A stretch of 64,000 bases of DNA. It comes from Rhodocytophaga aerolata (lineage in GTDB: Bacteria; Bacteroidota; Bacteroidia; Cytophagales; 172606-1). Below are positions 27,997 to 36,573 of this stretch, one piece after another. The position numbers and the translations under genes were made by a program. Every line of letters begins with the position of its first letter. Position 1 is the stretch's first letter. The stretch is taken from NCBI RefSeq assembly GCF_030503435.1, contig NZ_JAUKPO010000027.1, positions 38,338-102,337 of the forward strand, written 5' to 3'. The notes beneath the pieces are model-generated. The model was not told where the DNA came from. It saw only the letters and a program-made list of their open reading frames with translations, and did not search any database.

Positions 27997-28453
27997 GAAC
28001 TGATTACAAGTAATGCTATCATCTGCTCAGATGCAGGGTTAGAGGCCAGTTTTTGGTGTAAAAAGGCATAAAGAAAAAAGGCATTAGGAGTTATCTTTCC
28101 AAAAGGTAGAATTGAAACAGGGCAGATGTAGAATCCGAATCTTTTTTGAGTTTCAAAAAAAGGTATTTATTTTAACCACCTTTTATAAGTTAGCCTGTGT
28201 CAGGGAAGTAACGTTGATTGCCTCGTGCGCATAAAAGAATAATGGACTTCAAGCTTAGTTTTTGTCCTGTTATTTTATTGAAGCCTCATACTCATTAAGG
28301 TAATTAGCTACCTCCGGTTATAAGGAGTAAGTTCAGCTAACAAAAGATAGTATATTGCAAACAGCAGGCTTCAGCTGTAGTCCGATCATTTATTCGTGCG
28401 ATTTAATCAACTACATCTACTAATAGCTTCAATAAAGGTAAAAATAGTATTCC
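27997..28453. other. 457-bp intergenic region
   Basis: I see no gene. Two weak relatives of the dispersed repeat may be present (around 28150-28185, with ATTTATTTTAACCACC, and around 28314-28340, with GGTTATAAGGAGTAAG). Both are too degenerate to be sure. Confidence 0.35.
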
Positions 28454-29086
28454 ATGAATATAAGGAAATATTTCAACCCGGATAAGATTGTTGGCACCTC
28501 TGCCTTTATTATCAGCTTAGGAACATTCCTGGCTCTTGTCTACCAAACCAAGCTTTCTCAGGAACAGGCAGAACTTACCCGGGAACAATTTGTAATTTCT
28601 CAGCAGCAATTTGTAATAACTCAGGAGCAAGCCCAATTAAACAGGCAAGCCCTCTATGCCACTATGTTACCCTACCTGGAAATGTATAATTCCCATGAAG
28701 CAGGTATTTATTCTTTAATTTTAGAAAACAACGGGCTAGGGCCAGCTTTCATCCAAAAGGTAAGCGTAAATTATAAAGGCAAATTTTATCCTGGTGACCA
28801 AGCTTCTTTTTTGACTACCGTACCCAAACTGGAAGAGAGGCCCGGTGGCTATACCTATACTAATATTTCAAACGGTTCGGTGATTCCTGCCGGCAAAAAG
28901 ATTACTTTGGTTGTTGCTCATAATTCGGGAGAAAGTTCGATCAAATTGAAAAGGTTTTTTGAGAAACAATCTGCTACTAATAAGGAGGCTGCAAAGATCA
29001 TTATTACCTATAGATCCATCTATGAGGAAGCATGGAGGTTAGAAGGAATGGAGCCTCCGAAAAAAATTAAACCGGCTTCTAACTAG
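28454..29086 (+). CDS. membrane-anchored protein with coiled-coil, unknown function
   Basis: A 210-residue protein. One N-terminal membrane segment (IVGTSAFIISLGTFLALVYQ, about residues 13-32) is followed by a glutamine-rich coiled coil (about 35-65; QEQAELTREQFVISQQQ and a second similar repeat). A globular beta-rich domain of about 130 residues follows, with YSLILENNGLGPAFIQKV. I do not recognise a named family; similar single-pass proteins are widespread as hypothetical proteins. It stands alone, 450 bases after the metallopeptidase gene. Confidence 0.65.
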   Translation: MNIRKYFNPDKIVGTSAFIISLGTFLALVYQTKLSQEQAELTREQFVISQQQFVITQEQAQLNRQALYATMLPYLEMYNSHEAGIYSLILENNGLGPAFIQKVSVNYKGKFYPGDQASFLTTVPKLEERPGGYTYTNISNGSVIPAGKKITLVVAHNSGESSIKLKRFFEKQSATNKEAAKIIITYRSIYEEAWRLEGMEPPKKIKPASN

Positions 29087-29335
29087 GAATTGATAAAGTA
29101 TGACCTTTTCTGTAATTCAAGCTCATACTATTTACTATTATTTGGGAGATCAAGTTTAATTCATAGCCGCAACAGTATAGAGGAAGCAGGAAGAAAAAGA
29201 GAAGCAAAGCTCGAAGTGTAAGCGAATTGTTACATAACCTATCCGAGCAATAATAAAAAACCTAATATGCTTACTATTTTCAAGCTTCAGCACCTCCCAT
29301 CAAATGATCAGACTCAACATGTTTTGTATAATGGT

Positions 29336-29406
29336 ATTTACTGTAACTACCCCTTTACTATTCCAACTTTTGCTTTAAAAAATAGGCAAGAGGGGAAAAT
29401 ATCATT
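29336..29406. repeat. hairpin repeat shared with 18262-18322
   Basis: The stretch GTAACTACCCCTTTACTA, then TTCCAACTTTTGCTTTAAA and GGCAAGAGGGGAAAA, aligns along its length with the 18262-18322 sequence (TTAGCCTCTTTACTTTTCC, then AGCTTTTGCTATAAA and TGCAAGAGGAAG). In both the CCCCT/CCTCTT and AAGAGG(GG) parts can pair. Confidence 0.6.
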
Positions 29407-29444
29407 CCTCCTTTTACCCATAAATGAAGTCCTAAGAATGAATT

Positions 29445-29474
29445 AGTTACAAAAATTACCCCTTTCTGGATACT
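29445..29474 (-). repeat. dispersed 30-bp repeat (G-rich strand on minus)
   Basis: AGTTACAAAAATTACCCC then TTTCTGGATACT. It lies 215 bases upstream of the TetR-type gene. Confidence 0.65.
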
Positions 29475-29650
29475 CACCATTACTATTTTTTTCTACTTTT
29501 CCTCTATCAGTAAAAGAGGGCGCCTGACACCCGTTATCTAAAAATCAGCAACCATTTCATAATTTCACCTTACTGACTATTTACTGCAATCCTTTTCTTA
29601 CTCTGATACTGAATCCATTCATCGAAAAAGTTGATCAATTAATTTTTAAT

Positions 29651-29690
29651 TATGTCACTTATTTGAGACATATTGCATATATTTGTGTCA
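29651..29690 (+). promoter_or_regulatory. tandem TGTC/GACA half-sites and promoter-like TATATTTG before the TetR gene
   Basis: TATGTCAC (29651-29658) and GAGACATA (29665-29672) form one palindrome. GAGACATA and TGTGTCA (29684-29690) form a second, wider one, ending on the ATG. TATATTTG at 29678-29685 matches the Bacteroidota -7 consensus TAnnTTTG. This looks like an autoregulated promoter with a very short or absent leader. Confidence 0.45.
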
Positions 29691-30247
29691 TGACTGATAC
29701 AAAAATTGAAATTATCGCTGCAGCCGTAAAATGCTTTCGGCTCAACGAATCAGCTACGTTAGAGAAGATTGCTCAAGAGGCTGGGGTGTCCCGCAGAACG
29801 CTGCATCGATATTTTAAAGATCGTCAGGAATTACTTGACTCTTGCAAAAACGAGATGCTCGATAGATGTAACAAGGCGATGACTGAAGCCTATGAAAGGG
29901 ATAATGACCCAATAAAAAAAGTAAGGAATATGTTGTTTGCTGCCATTGAGCAAGGGGCTAATTATTCGTTTGTCAAAAGAATCTATGAGCGTAGTAGTTT
30001 TGCAGAAGTAGATAGAAATAAAGAATTTGAATCTGATAACGTCAAATCCAAATGGTTAACCATCATCAAGAATCTTCAACAGGAGGGGCGCATTAACGCT
30101 GAACTAACGCTGCCCTGGATTTTTAATTTGTTCGGATCAATCATTGAGACTTCCATTTATGCCTTTGAGTCTGGGGATATTGCCAGAAATGATAGTAAGA
30201 AATTTGCCTGGACTTCCTTTAAAGGTGCCATCGGACTAAAAGAATAA
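29690..30247 (+). CDS. TetR/AcrR-family transcriptional regulator
   Basis: A regulator of about 185 residues from ATG 29690; an in-frame TTG at 29663 lies inside the operator-like palindromes and is less likely. The N-terminal helix-turn-helix is clear: KIEIIAAAVKCFRLNE, then TLEKIAQEAGVSRRTLHRYF (about residues 20-45), the classic TetR recognition helix. The C-terminal ligand domain is helical and family-variable. It is followed after 12 bases by an alpha/beta hydrolase gene, so the two are probably co-transcribed, and this regulator likely represses both in response to a hydrolase-related compound. Confidence 0.88.
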   Translation: MTDTKIEIIAAAVKCFRLNESATLEKIAQEAGVSRRTLHRYFKDRQELLDSCKNEMLDRCNKAMTEAYERDNDPIKKVRNMLFAAIEQGANYSFVKRIYERSSFAEVDRNKEFESDNVKSKWLTIIKNLQQEGRINAELTLPWIFNLFGSIIETSIYAFESGDIARNDSKKFAWTSFKGAIGLKE

Positions 30248-30259
30248 ATCTCTATCGCT

Positions 30260-31135
30260 ATGAATCCATACGCAACCCAAAATCTGATTAACAAAATACC
30301 GGGTTTCACCAGCTGCTTTCAAAAAGTCAAAAACCTAACGCTTCACTATGTGATCGGAGGAAGCGGAGAACCCTTGCTATTATTGCCGGGTTGGCCTCAA
30401 ACCTGGTGGGCTTACCGCCATATGATGCCTCTCTTGGCCCAAAAGCATACGGTGATTGTGGTGGACCTGCGGGGAATGGGGGATAGTGATAAGCCTGTAG
30501 AAGGTTATACTAAGAAGACTATGGCCAGCGATATCAAGGAATTGGTTGCTGCCTTAGGGTATGAAAAGGTACATGTAGCCGGGCATGACATAGGGGGCAA
30601 TGTAGCCTATGCCTTTGCGGCCAATTACCCGGAGAAAGTCAACAAACTGATTCTGTTAGACACCCCGCCTCCCGATGAAAATATGTATCGACTGCCCATG
30701 CTGCCTGTAGGAGCGCCTGTGTATCCCTGGTGGGTCGCCTTTAATCAGGTAAGCGACTTACCTGGCAGGCTGCTGGAAGGACGATTTAGCTTGTTGTTAG
30801 ATCATCTGTTGGATAAATTGCTGGTTAATCAAGAGGCGATCAATGCCTTTGACCGGTCTGTATATATCCAACACTATAATGATAAAAAAAGCATAAGCGC
30901 ATCCAATGCCTGGTATCAGGCTTTTGGCCAGGATATCGCAGACCAAAAGAGTTATTCAACAATTAAACATGTGACTAAAGGAATTGCTTCACCGGCAAGT
31001 TTTGGCATCCTGGAGAATTTTTTATCCGGGCATGTCCTTAAGTATGAAATGAAGGAAATAGAAGGATCAGGACATTTTATTCAGGAAGAGAAACCAGAGG
31101 AGACCGCAAAAGCAATCCTGGATTTCTTAAAGTAG
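30260..31135 (+). CDS. alpha/beta hydrolase, epoxide-hydrolase/dehalogenase-like
   Basis: A 291-residue cytoplasmic hydrolase. The oxyanion-hole region is LLLPGWPQTWW (HGxP-like), followed by VVDLRGMGDSDKP. The nucleophile elbow GHDIGG (about residue 112) carries aspartate rather than serine, as in epoxide hydrolases and haloalkane dehalogenases. The catalytic histidine is in GSGHFIQEEKPEE near the C-terminus. A cap domain of about 70 residues lies between. It is probably expressed with the upstream TetR regulator. The exact substrate cannot be inferred. Confidence 0.85.
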   Translation: MNPYATQNLINKIPGFTSCFQKVKNLTLHYVIGGSGEPLLLLPGWPQTWWAYRHMMPLLAQKHTVIVVDLRGMGDSDKPVEGYTKKTMASDIKELVAALGYEKVHVAGHDIGGNVAYAFAANYPEKVNKLILLDTPPPDENMYRLPMLPVGAPVYPWWVAFNQVSDLPGRLLEGRFSLLLDHLLDKLLVNQEAINAFDRSVYIQHYNDKKSISASNAWYQAFGQDIADQKSYSTIKHVTKGIASPASFGILENFLSGHVLKYEMKEIEGSGHFIQEEKPEETAKAILDFLK

Positions 31136-31533
31136 CTTTAGCAGATATTCAAGGAAAGATTACCAAATCAAAAATGGACTTCCCTTAAAAAAGTGTACAC
31201 TCAGGAAGAGCGATTGTAGATAGCAGCCGAATGTAGAGCTAAAGTTATAAGGAAGTAATTCAAACTACACCGTTCTTGAAAATGGATATATTGCCTATAT
31301 GATCTCCTGAAATATCCACCGGGTCATTACCCCTTTGTTAGACCTAGGAGATAGACGACCTCATGGAAGCTAAATAAATAATTCTGCTCACCCTAAAACG
31401 CTACACGCGTTACACATTTATCCTACCAATCATTTTTTATTGTATCACTATAATAAGCTTAGTAAATTGATCTATTCTAAAGACTGCCCACCAGCAGAAG
31501 AATTGATAACTTAGAACAGTCATTGACTCAATT
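31136..31533. other. 398-bp intergenic region
   Basis: I see no gene. CATTACCCCTTTGTTAGACC at about 31325-31344 is a weak relative of the dispersed repeat (G-rich strand on minus). Confidence 0.4.
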
Positions 31534-32511
31534 ATGCGTATGAGCCAGGCTTTGGTCTTCCCAGTAACCTATTCGTTGATCTCCTCGCAAGCCCTGCAAG
31601 AAGCCTTACTTCCATTATATTTGCTTCCAAAGGATTTAAAGGTAGTGTTTTTGTATCAAGGTATGCACGATACCTATCTCATCCAAGGCACTAGTTCAAG
31701 GTTTATTTTAAGGATTTATAGAGCCGGATGGAAAACATTCGAGCAGGTGGAGGCTGAATTACAATTACTCGTATGGTTAAAGGCACAAGGACTAGCTGTA
31801 TCTTATCCGATTGCTGACCAAAAGGAGCGATTGATCCAGAAAATAAGCAGTCCCGAAGGAGAACGCTACGCGGCGCTGTTCTCTTATGCGCAGGGAGAAA
31901 AATTATCCTTACTTAGCCCTTCACAAGCTTTTGTGTTCGGCAGGTTTATGGCTCAAATGCATCTGATTACTGCTAATAAGCATATCCAACATTTGCAAAG
32001 AGACTACTCAGTAAATAGTATTCTGGATGGCACGCTGCAGGCTATTCAAACGGTATTACCGGCTTATCTAGAAGCTCATCATAAGCTTATAGAGATTCAT
32101 TCTCTACTTAATAAGAAACTGACACCTTCCATACTGAAAGAACTGAAAATAGGTATTTGTCATGGAGATCCACATTACGAAAATATATTCCTAGACCCCT
32201 CCACTAATCAGGTGACCATGTATGACTTTGATTTTAGCGGCTATGGCTTTTTGCTGTATGATCTAGGCAGCTTCTGCTTTTACGAAAGAGCTAACCAAGA
32301 AAATATTTCTTCCTTTTTAGAAGGCTACAACCAACTGCTGCCCATATCTCCATTAGAACTGGACTTAGTGCCTTGCTTCACAGTGCTTATGAGGCTGTTT
32401 CATGTAGGAGCCAGGTGCAAAAATGCGGATGGCATCAAAAATCCCTTATGGTTTCCCCATGAGATAGTGGCTAAACTTACCGATATTGAACAGCAGGCAA
32501 AGCGTTTATAG
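31534..32511 (+). CDS. APH/ChoK-family phosphotransferase
   Basis: A 325-residue kinase-like protein. The aminoglycoside phosphotransferase fold is shown by RFILRIYRAGWKTFEQVEAE (ATP-binding lysine region), the catalytic loop GICHGDPHYENIFLD (HGDxHxxN) and metal-binding YDFDFSGYGFLLYDLGSF. Overall it resembles the SrkA/homoserine-kinase-II group rather than clinical resistance enzymes, so a housekeeping or stress kinase role is more likely. It stands alone; a dispersed-repeat copy follows 98 bases after the stop. Confidence 0.8.
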   Translation: MRMSQALVFPVTYSLISSQALQEALLPLYLLPKDLKVVFLYQGMHDTYLIQGTSSRFILRIYRAGWKTFEQVEAELQLLVWLKAQGLAVSYPIADQKERLIQKISSPEGERYAALFSYAQGEKLSLLSPSQAFVFGRFMAQMHLITANKHIQHLQRDYSVNSILDGTLQAIQTVLPAYLEAHHKLIEIHSLLNKKLTPSILKELKIGICHGDPHYENIFLDPSTNQVTMYDFDFSGYGFLLYDLGSFCFYERANQENISSFLEGYNQLLPISPLELDLVPCFTVLMRLFHVGARCKNADGIKNPLWFPHEIVAKLTDIEQQAKRL

Positions 32512-32608
32512 AATTGAAACAACTAAAGAAACGTCGGTGATTGTCAGGGGCCTGTTTTATGAACACTCAAAAAGAAGAAAAATTCGTTAGCCAAAAGTCA
32601 AATTTGGC

Positions 32609-32638
32609 AGTAAAGCAAAAGGGGGAATAACTAAAACT
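32609..32638 (+). repeat. dispersed 30-bp repeat (G-rich strand on plus)
   Basis: AGTAAAGCAAAAGGGGG then AATAACTAAAACT, 98 bases after the phosphotransferase stop. Confidence 0.6.
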
Positions 32639-32799
32639 AGTCACAAAAGTTCCAAAGATGGTTTGTTTCCATTTCTCAAAATAGTATATTCACCTAAGCT
32701 AAAGATTAGCCACAAACTTGAAAGAAAATAGAAGTTACATAAAGAAAATTTTGTAATCATTACCGAAATAACTCCCCATCACAACTCATTTAAACAAAT

Positions 32800-32898
32800 A
32801 TGGAAGCACTGATTAAAATAATAGGAAGTTTAATAGAAGCTGTTGCTATGTTTCTGAATAAAAAACATTCAAGTAGGACTATGAATAAGACCCAATAA
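32800..32898 (+). CDS. possible 32-residue amphipathic peptide
   Basis: ATG 32800 to TAA 32898 encodes MEALIKIIGSLIEAVAMFLN then KKHSSRTMNKTQ. The first 20 residues would form an amphipathic or membrane helix, followed by a basic polar tail, the layout of small membrane-active peptides. There is no Shine-Dalgarno site, but that is normal here. It sits between two inverted repeat copies. It could be chance. Confidence 0.3.
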   Translation: MEALIKIIGSLIEAVAMFLNKKHSSRTMNKTQ

Positions 32899-32911
32899 CA
32901 CCAATAACAAT

Positions 32912-32941
32912 AGTTCAAGTAATTCCCCCTTTCTTGATACT
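32912..32941 (-). repeat. dispersed 30-bp repeat (G-rich strand on minus)
   Basis: AGTTCAAGTAATTCCCCC then TTTCTTGATACT, 138 bases beyond the 3' end of the AraC-type gene. Confidence 0.7.
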
Positions 32942-33078
32942 CAAAATATGAAAATGTACACAACTGACCGTAAAACAAGTAAGTTGTCCCGGTTACTCTA
33001 TTTCCGAAAATAATGGTTCTGACAATATCACTTTAGCTTGATATATTCTGCAAAATGTACAAACCTGTTTTTCTTAAA

Positions 33079-34137
33079 TCAATTGTATAGCAATGCGCTC
33101 GGACTTATGTTGAAATGCTTCTTGAAAGCGGCAGAAAAATGATTAGCATTCACATAGCCTAACATCTCTGCTACTTCATTTACGTTTTTTACTTTTTCCA
33201 GCAACAGTAGCTTTGCATACTGCATGCGTTGCTCCTGGATAAAGGAGAAAACTGGTTTACCAAATAGAAGCTTAAATCCTTTTTTTAATTTGAACTCATT
33301 TAGTAAGAATTGCTTGCCGAGTTGCTGAATAGATAAGTCTTGCAAAAAATGAGTTAAAATGTATTCCCTGACTGCTGTAAGTTTTTCTCTGTCAGTATTA
33401 CTGATAAAGGCTTGTTGGCTATACAAGTTATTATGTGCCAGTATCTGGTCAAGTTGCAGGGCCATAATTTCAGTAATTTTTGCTTCCAAATACAGCTTTT
33501 GTACATGACCTTTCAATACACAATTTTTAACTTCTGCCATGGCAGTTAACATAGCAGTGGTAATAGGCAAAGACTGCTGGTTAGCAATAAAAGCATGTTG
33601 TCTTTCTATTCTGTTCAAGGTTTGTTCTCCCCATTTTTCGGTATCATCTATAAACCTTCTGAAGGTAGTTAGGGGTAAACCTACATGAAAAATTTCTACC
33701 TTTTCATTTGCCCTCAGCAGATGCTTTCCTCCTGTCTCTAAAGTATGAAGCAAGTTATGATGGCCTTTTTTGAATTCTAAAGTCTGGTTAATATAATTTA
33801 CAGAAGACGCTACCTGGCCACTTAATTGAAAACTACTCTTAATTCCTGGACCACAATCTGTATCGCATATCTGCAAGTTGTTTTCTTTTACCTGTAATTC
33901 AACAAAAGCAATCTGCACATTTGATGTACTTCTGTCGGTCATCTGGTAGTGGCTTATATATGCATTGTTGTGTGTGAAGTCTTGAATAGAGGTAGCATTG
34001 TCAGTAATCCCTCCCGGAGTTTGGGACAAATAACCATAAGCCTGGTTTTCCTGTAGCAGGTCAGACAAAGAAAATTCGTAGTACTTCATAAGATAATCCC
34101 TTTTGCGTAGATGTTCATCCGTTTTGCGTAGCTTCAT
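33079..34137 (-). CDS. AraC-family transcriptional regulator
   Basis: A 352-residue regulator. The C-terminal 100 residues form the AraC DNA-binding domain with two helix-turn-helix units: LSIQQLGKQFLLNEFKLKKG and VNEVAEMLGYVNANHFSAAF, ending FKKHFNISPSALL. The N-terminal 230 residues are a ligand or dimerisation domain that I cannot assign further. It is divergent from a dihaem cytochrome c gene only 46 bases away, so control of that gene and of itself from the shared space is likely. Confidence 0.88.
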   Translation of the reverse strand: MKLRKTDEHLRKRDYLMKYYEFSLSDLLQENQAYGYLSQTPGGITDNATSIQDFTHNNAYISHYQMTDRSTSNVQIAFVELQVKENNLQICDTDCGPGIKSSFQLSGQVASSVNYINQTLEFKKGHHNLLHTLETGGKHLLRANEKVEIFHVGLPLTTFRRFIDDTEKWGEQTLNRIERQHAFIANQQSLPITTAMLTAMAEVKNCVLKGHVQKLYLEAKITEIMALQLDQILAHNNLYSQQAFISNTDREKLTAVREYILTHFLQDLSIQQLGKQFLLNEFKLKKGFKLLFGKPVFSFIQEQRMQYAKLLLLEKVKNVNEVAEMLGYVNANHFSAAFKKHFNISPSALLYN

Positions 34138-34183
34138 TTTACATAGCCTTTCAGACTTTTGCTAAAAATAATTGTTAATAAAA

Positions 34184-35062
34184 ATGTTATGCAAAATTCT
34201 TAAATGGACAGGTATAGGTATTGCATGCCTGCTTGTAACCGGGCTACTAGGCTACTGGTACATAAGTTATCAATTAAAAAAACAATTAGAAAAAACCTAT
34301 CAGGTTACGCTACGACTCATACAGATACCCGATGATCCTGCATTAATAAGCAGAGGAAAGCATCTGGTGGCTATCCGGGGGTGCGTGGAATGCCACGGCG
34401 AAAACATGGCAGGCAAAGTAATTATTGAAAATCCTGCACTCGGCAAACTGGTTGCTCCTAACCTTACCAGAGGGAAAGGCGGTATTCCGGAACACTACAC
34501 AGCAACTGATTGGCTAAAAGCTATTCAACATGGACTGCGCTCATATAATACCTCTTTAACTATTATGCCTTCCAAAGAATATGTACAGTTGGCTCAGCAA
34601 GATATGGCAGCCATTATAGCCTATTGCCAGAGTTTACCGCCTGTTGATAATTCATTGCCTGACATACAAATTGGCCCTGTGCTGCGTGTGGTGAATTACT
34701 TAGGGAAAGTAAACCTGCTCTCAGCCGAGGATATTGATCATAAGCTGCAGTTATTACCCGAAGTAAACACACAAGTAAGTGCTGCGTATGGTAAATATCT
34801 CTCTGTGATGTGCTCAGCTTGCCACCGAGAAAATTTAAAAGGGGGTGACCCAGTGTTGCCTGGTTTTCCCTCTCCGCCCAATATTACCTCTTCCGGTATA
34901 ATTGGAAAAGTAAATGAAGCACAGTTTATGAAAACCTTAAGGACCGGTATTACACATCAGGGTAAGCAGATAAACAATGAGCATATGCCCTGGAAAGTAA
35001 CAGCCAACTTTTCGGATGATGAAATAAAATCTATCTATCTCTATTTACTTTCTTTGGAGTAG
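34184..35062 (+). CDS. dihaem cytochrome c
   Basis: A membrane-anchored c-type cytochrome of about 292 residues. I prefer ATG 34184 to an in-frame TTG at 34172. An N-terminal hydrophobic segment (GIGIACLLVTGLLGYWYIS) anchors it. There are two haem-binding motifs, CVECH (about residue 68) and CSACH (about residue 213), with likely axial Met in MPWKV and MPSKEY. The arrangement resembles the cytochrome subunits of membrane alcohol or sugar dehydrogenases. No dehydrogenase is adjacent, so its electron donor is unknown. It is divergent from the AraC regulator. Confidence 0.85.
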   Translation: MLCKILKWTGIGIACLLVTGLLGYWYISYQLKKQLEKTYQVTLRLIQIPDDPALISRGKHLVAIRGCVECHGENMAGKVIIENPALGKLVAPNLTRGKGGIPEHYTATDWLKAIQHGLRSYNTSLTIMPSKEYVQLAQQDMAAIIAYCQSLPPVDNSLPDIQIGPVLRVVNYLGKVNLLSAEDIDHKLQLLPEVNTQVSAAYGKYLSVMCSACHRENLKGGDPVLPGFPSPPNITSSGIIGKVNEAQFMKTLRTGITHQGKQINNEHMPWKVTANFSDDEIKSIYLYLLSLE

Positions 35063-35083
35063 TGTGGCTAGTAAGTGTGATTT

Positions 35084-35127
35084 AAACCATAGAAGAAAGA
35101 ACCTACCAATAATATCTTCCATGGTTT
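35084..35127. terminator. hairpin between convergent cytochrome c and thioredoxin genes
   Basis: AAACCATAGAAGA and TCTTCCATGGTTT pair at 12 of 13 positions around an 18-base loop, with TTT after the right arm. Lying between convergent genes, it may serve both. Confidence 0.65.
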
Positions 35128-35168
35128 TAACTATTTTGAGCCTGCTATGGCCAGTAACCTCATTTAGT

Positions 35169-35525
35169 TTATATATTCATAGAACAAGTATTTGGGAGTA
35201 ATTCCTGGATTTGTGCATCTAATACCCTTTTTGGCATCAAACCTACATATTTGTGCAAGAGCTCCCCTTGCCGAAAAACCAGGATACTTGGCAAATTCCT
35301 GACTTGAAACCGCACTGCCAGGTTAGTTGACTCCTCTACATCTACTCTGCCAATGGTGGCTTTCAACGCATATTGATCAGCAAGTTCATGCATAATTTGT
35401 TCCATTACCTGGCAGTGAGGGCACCAGTCAGCGCTGAAATCTATCAGCAATATGGGAGAAGCGTTTTTTATTTCTTCAAAATTTGCTTCGGTCACTTGTA
35501 TTAGATTTTTAGTTTTATTTTTCAT
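35169..35525 (-). CDS. thioredoxin-family protein
   Basis: A 118-residue cytoplasmic thioredoxin. The redox site is WCPHC (about residue 34) instead of the usual WCGPC, in the context DFSADWCPHCQVMEQIM. The cis-proline is in VRNLPSILVFRQGELL. There is no signal peptide. The CPHC site is DsbA-like and should raise the redox potential relative to ordinary thioredoxin. It is followed 98 bases downstream on the other side by a thioesterase pseudogene on the same strand, with no evident functional link. Confidence 0.88.
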   Translation of the reverse strand: MKNKTKNLIQVTEANFEEIKNASPILLIDFSADWCPHCQVMEQIMHELADQYALKATIGRVDVEESTNLAVRFQVRNLPSILVFRQGELLHKYVGLMPKRVLDAQIQELLPNTCSMNI

Positions 35526-35622
35526 GGGTGTATACTGTTTTTTGATTAGCTGTAGGTGGTCTCCAGTTAGGTATCACTGACAGGGAATGTAAGTTGAATT
35601 GGGTTTGTCAAATTAAAAAGCG

Positions 35623-36119
35623 TTAACCAGCAACAGGTTGTGAACGTACCTGGGTTACCCTGGCAGAGAAACCGGCTGAAGGATTTACTCGTTGGTTGAG
35701 TAATTTTCCGAAAAAAGATAAAAGCTCGGGGCTATGCACAGCCTTCCTCCCTGTATCCATACTTATCAAGTAATACTTAGTCCACAACAGGGATTTTACT
35801 TGTTGCTTTTCTTCATCTAACATAAGCGCTTCTACCTGAAGATAATTTTCTGTCAGTGCAATTTGTGATGTCTGAATCCAGACAGTTTCGTGGTAACGGA
35901 CAGGTTTCAGGTAGGCGATTTCATGATGGCCTACTACCCAGCCAAACCCTTGCCGGATACACTCCTGCAGGTTAAATCCTTAAAAATGACTTAAGTGATC
36001 TTGGTGCGCTGATATCATATAATCCAGATAACGAGCATTATTTAAACGTCCGAGAGGATCGCATCGCTAAAGCGGATTACTTGCCGGGTGCAAGGTTCAA
36101 TAGTAAAAGATGTGCCCAT
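35623..36119 (-). pseudogene. 4HBT-type acyl thioesterase remnant
   Basis: Reading the minus strand from ATG 36119 gives MGTSFTIEPCTRQVIRFSD. A one-base deletion near 36065 then shifts the frame to CDPLGRLNNARYLDYMISAH. An in-frame TAA follows (about 35976), then GFNLQECIRQGFGWVVGHHE, IAYLKPVRYHETVW and LLWTKYYLISMDTGRKAV to the stop at 35623. The DPLG.LNN..YLDY motif and later strands are those of hotdog-fold acyl-CoA/ACP thioesterases (YbgC/FadM type). With one frameshift and one nonsense codon it should be inactive. Confidence 0.7.
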
Positions 36120-36196
36120 ATAAATTTATTTTTTCATAATGCTATGGCAGAAGCTTATCCTGATTTGCCGGACTCAGACAAATTTTATACAGTATT

Positions 36197-36391
36197 TTAG
36201 TTTCTCTCTGCCAGTAAAGTACTAGGTACTATTTCCTGATGAATGCGCTTGCAATCAAGGGTATCGCGGATAATAGGGCCATCTACTTTCTCAAACGTAT
36301 TTTTTTGAGGTGCCTTAAAGTCTATTAATATGTAAAGGAATCCACTTAAGAGCCATATCAGAATTGCTAGCCCTCTTAATGTAAATGACAT
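36197..36391 (-). CDS. possible small single-pass membrane protein
   Basis: A 64-residue frame starting MSFTLRGLAILIWLLSGFLY with one membrane segment (about 6-24) and a polar tail with DGPIIRDTLDCKRIHQE. I do not recognise it. It lies upstream of the thioesterase remnant and downstream of doxX copy 1 on the same strand. Real coding status is uncertain. Confidence 0.4.
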   Translation of the reverse strand: MSFTLRGLAILIWLLSGFLYILIDFKAPQKNTFEKVDGPIIRDTLDCKRIHQEIVPSTLLAERN

Positions 36392-36573
36392 ATGTGTATG
36401 AATGTTAAATGAAAGAAAAATACAGACGAGTGAATGATTATTGAAAATTATATAAAGGAATTATTGAAATCAAACAGTTATATCTGTTTGTGGAATAACG
36501 CAAACAGTACCATCCTTATCCTGCCACTGATACCATGTTGGGGCAGAAGTATAAGTGCGGCCCCCATCACTAT

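Larger units (their letters stand above)
29087..29689. other. intergenic region with two repeat-type hairpins
   Basis: It contains a longer hairpin repeat at about 29336-29406, similar to that at 18262-18322, and a 30-bp dispersed repeat at 29445-29474. Its right end carries the operator-like palindromes of the TetR gene. No gene is seen. Confidence 0.5.
32512..33078. other. convergent intergenic region with two oppositely oriented repeats
   Basis: Repeat copies at 32609-32638 (plus) and 32912-32941 (minus) face each other and enclose a possible 32-codon ORF at 32800. I see nothing else. Confidence 0.5.

Noticed and set aside
36474..36572. Coding-like minus-strand stretch SAPTWYQWQDKDGTV after doxX copy 1
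   Set aside because: It has no start codon or known motif, and about 37 codons is too little to call a gene.
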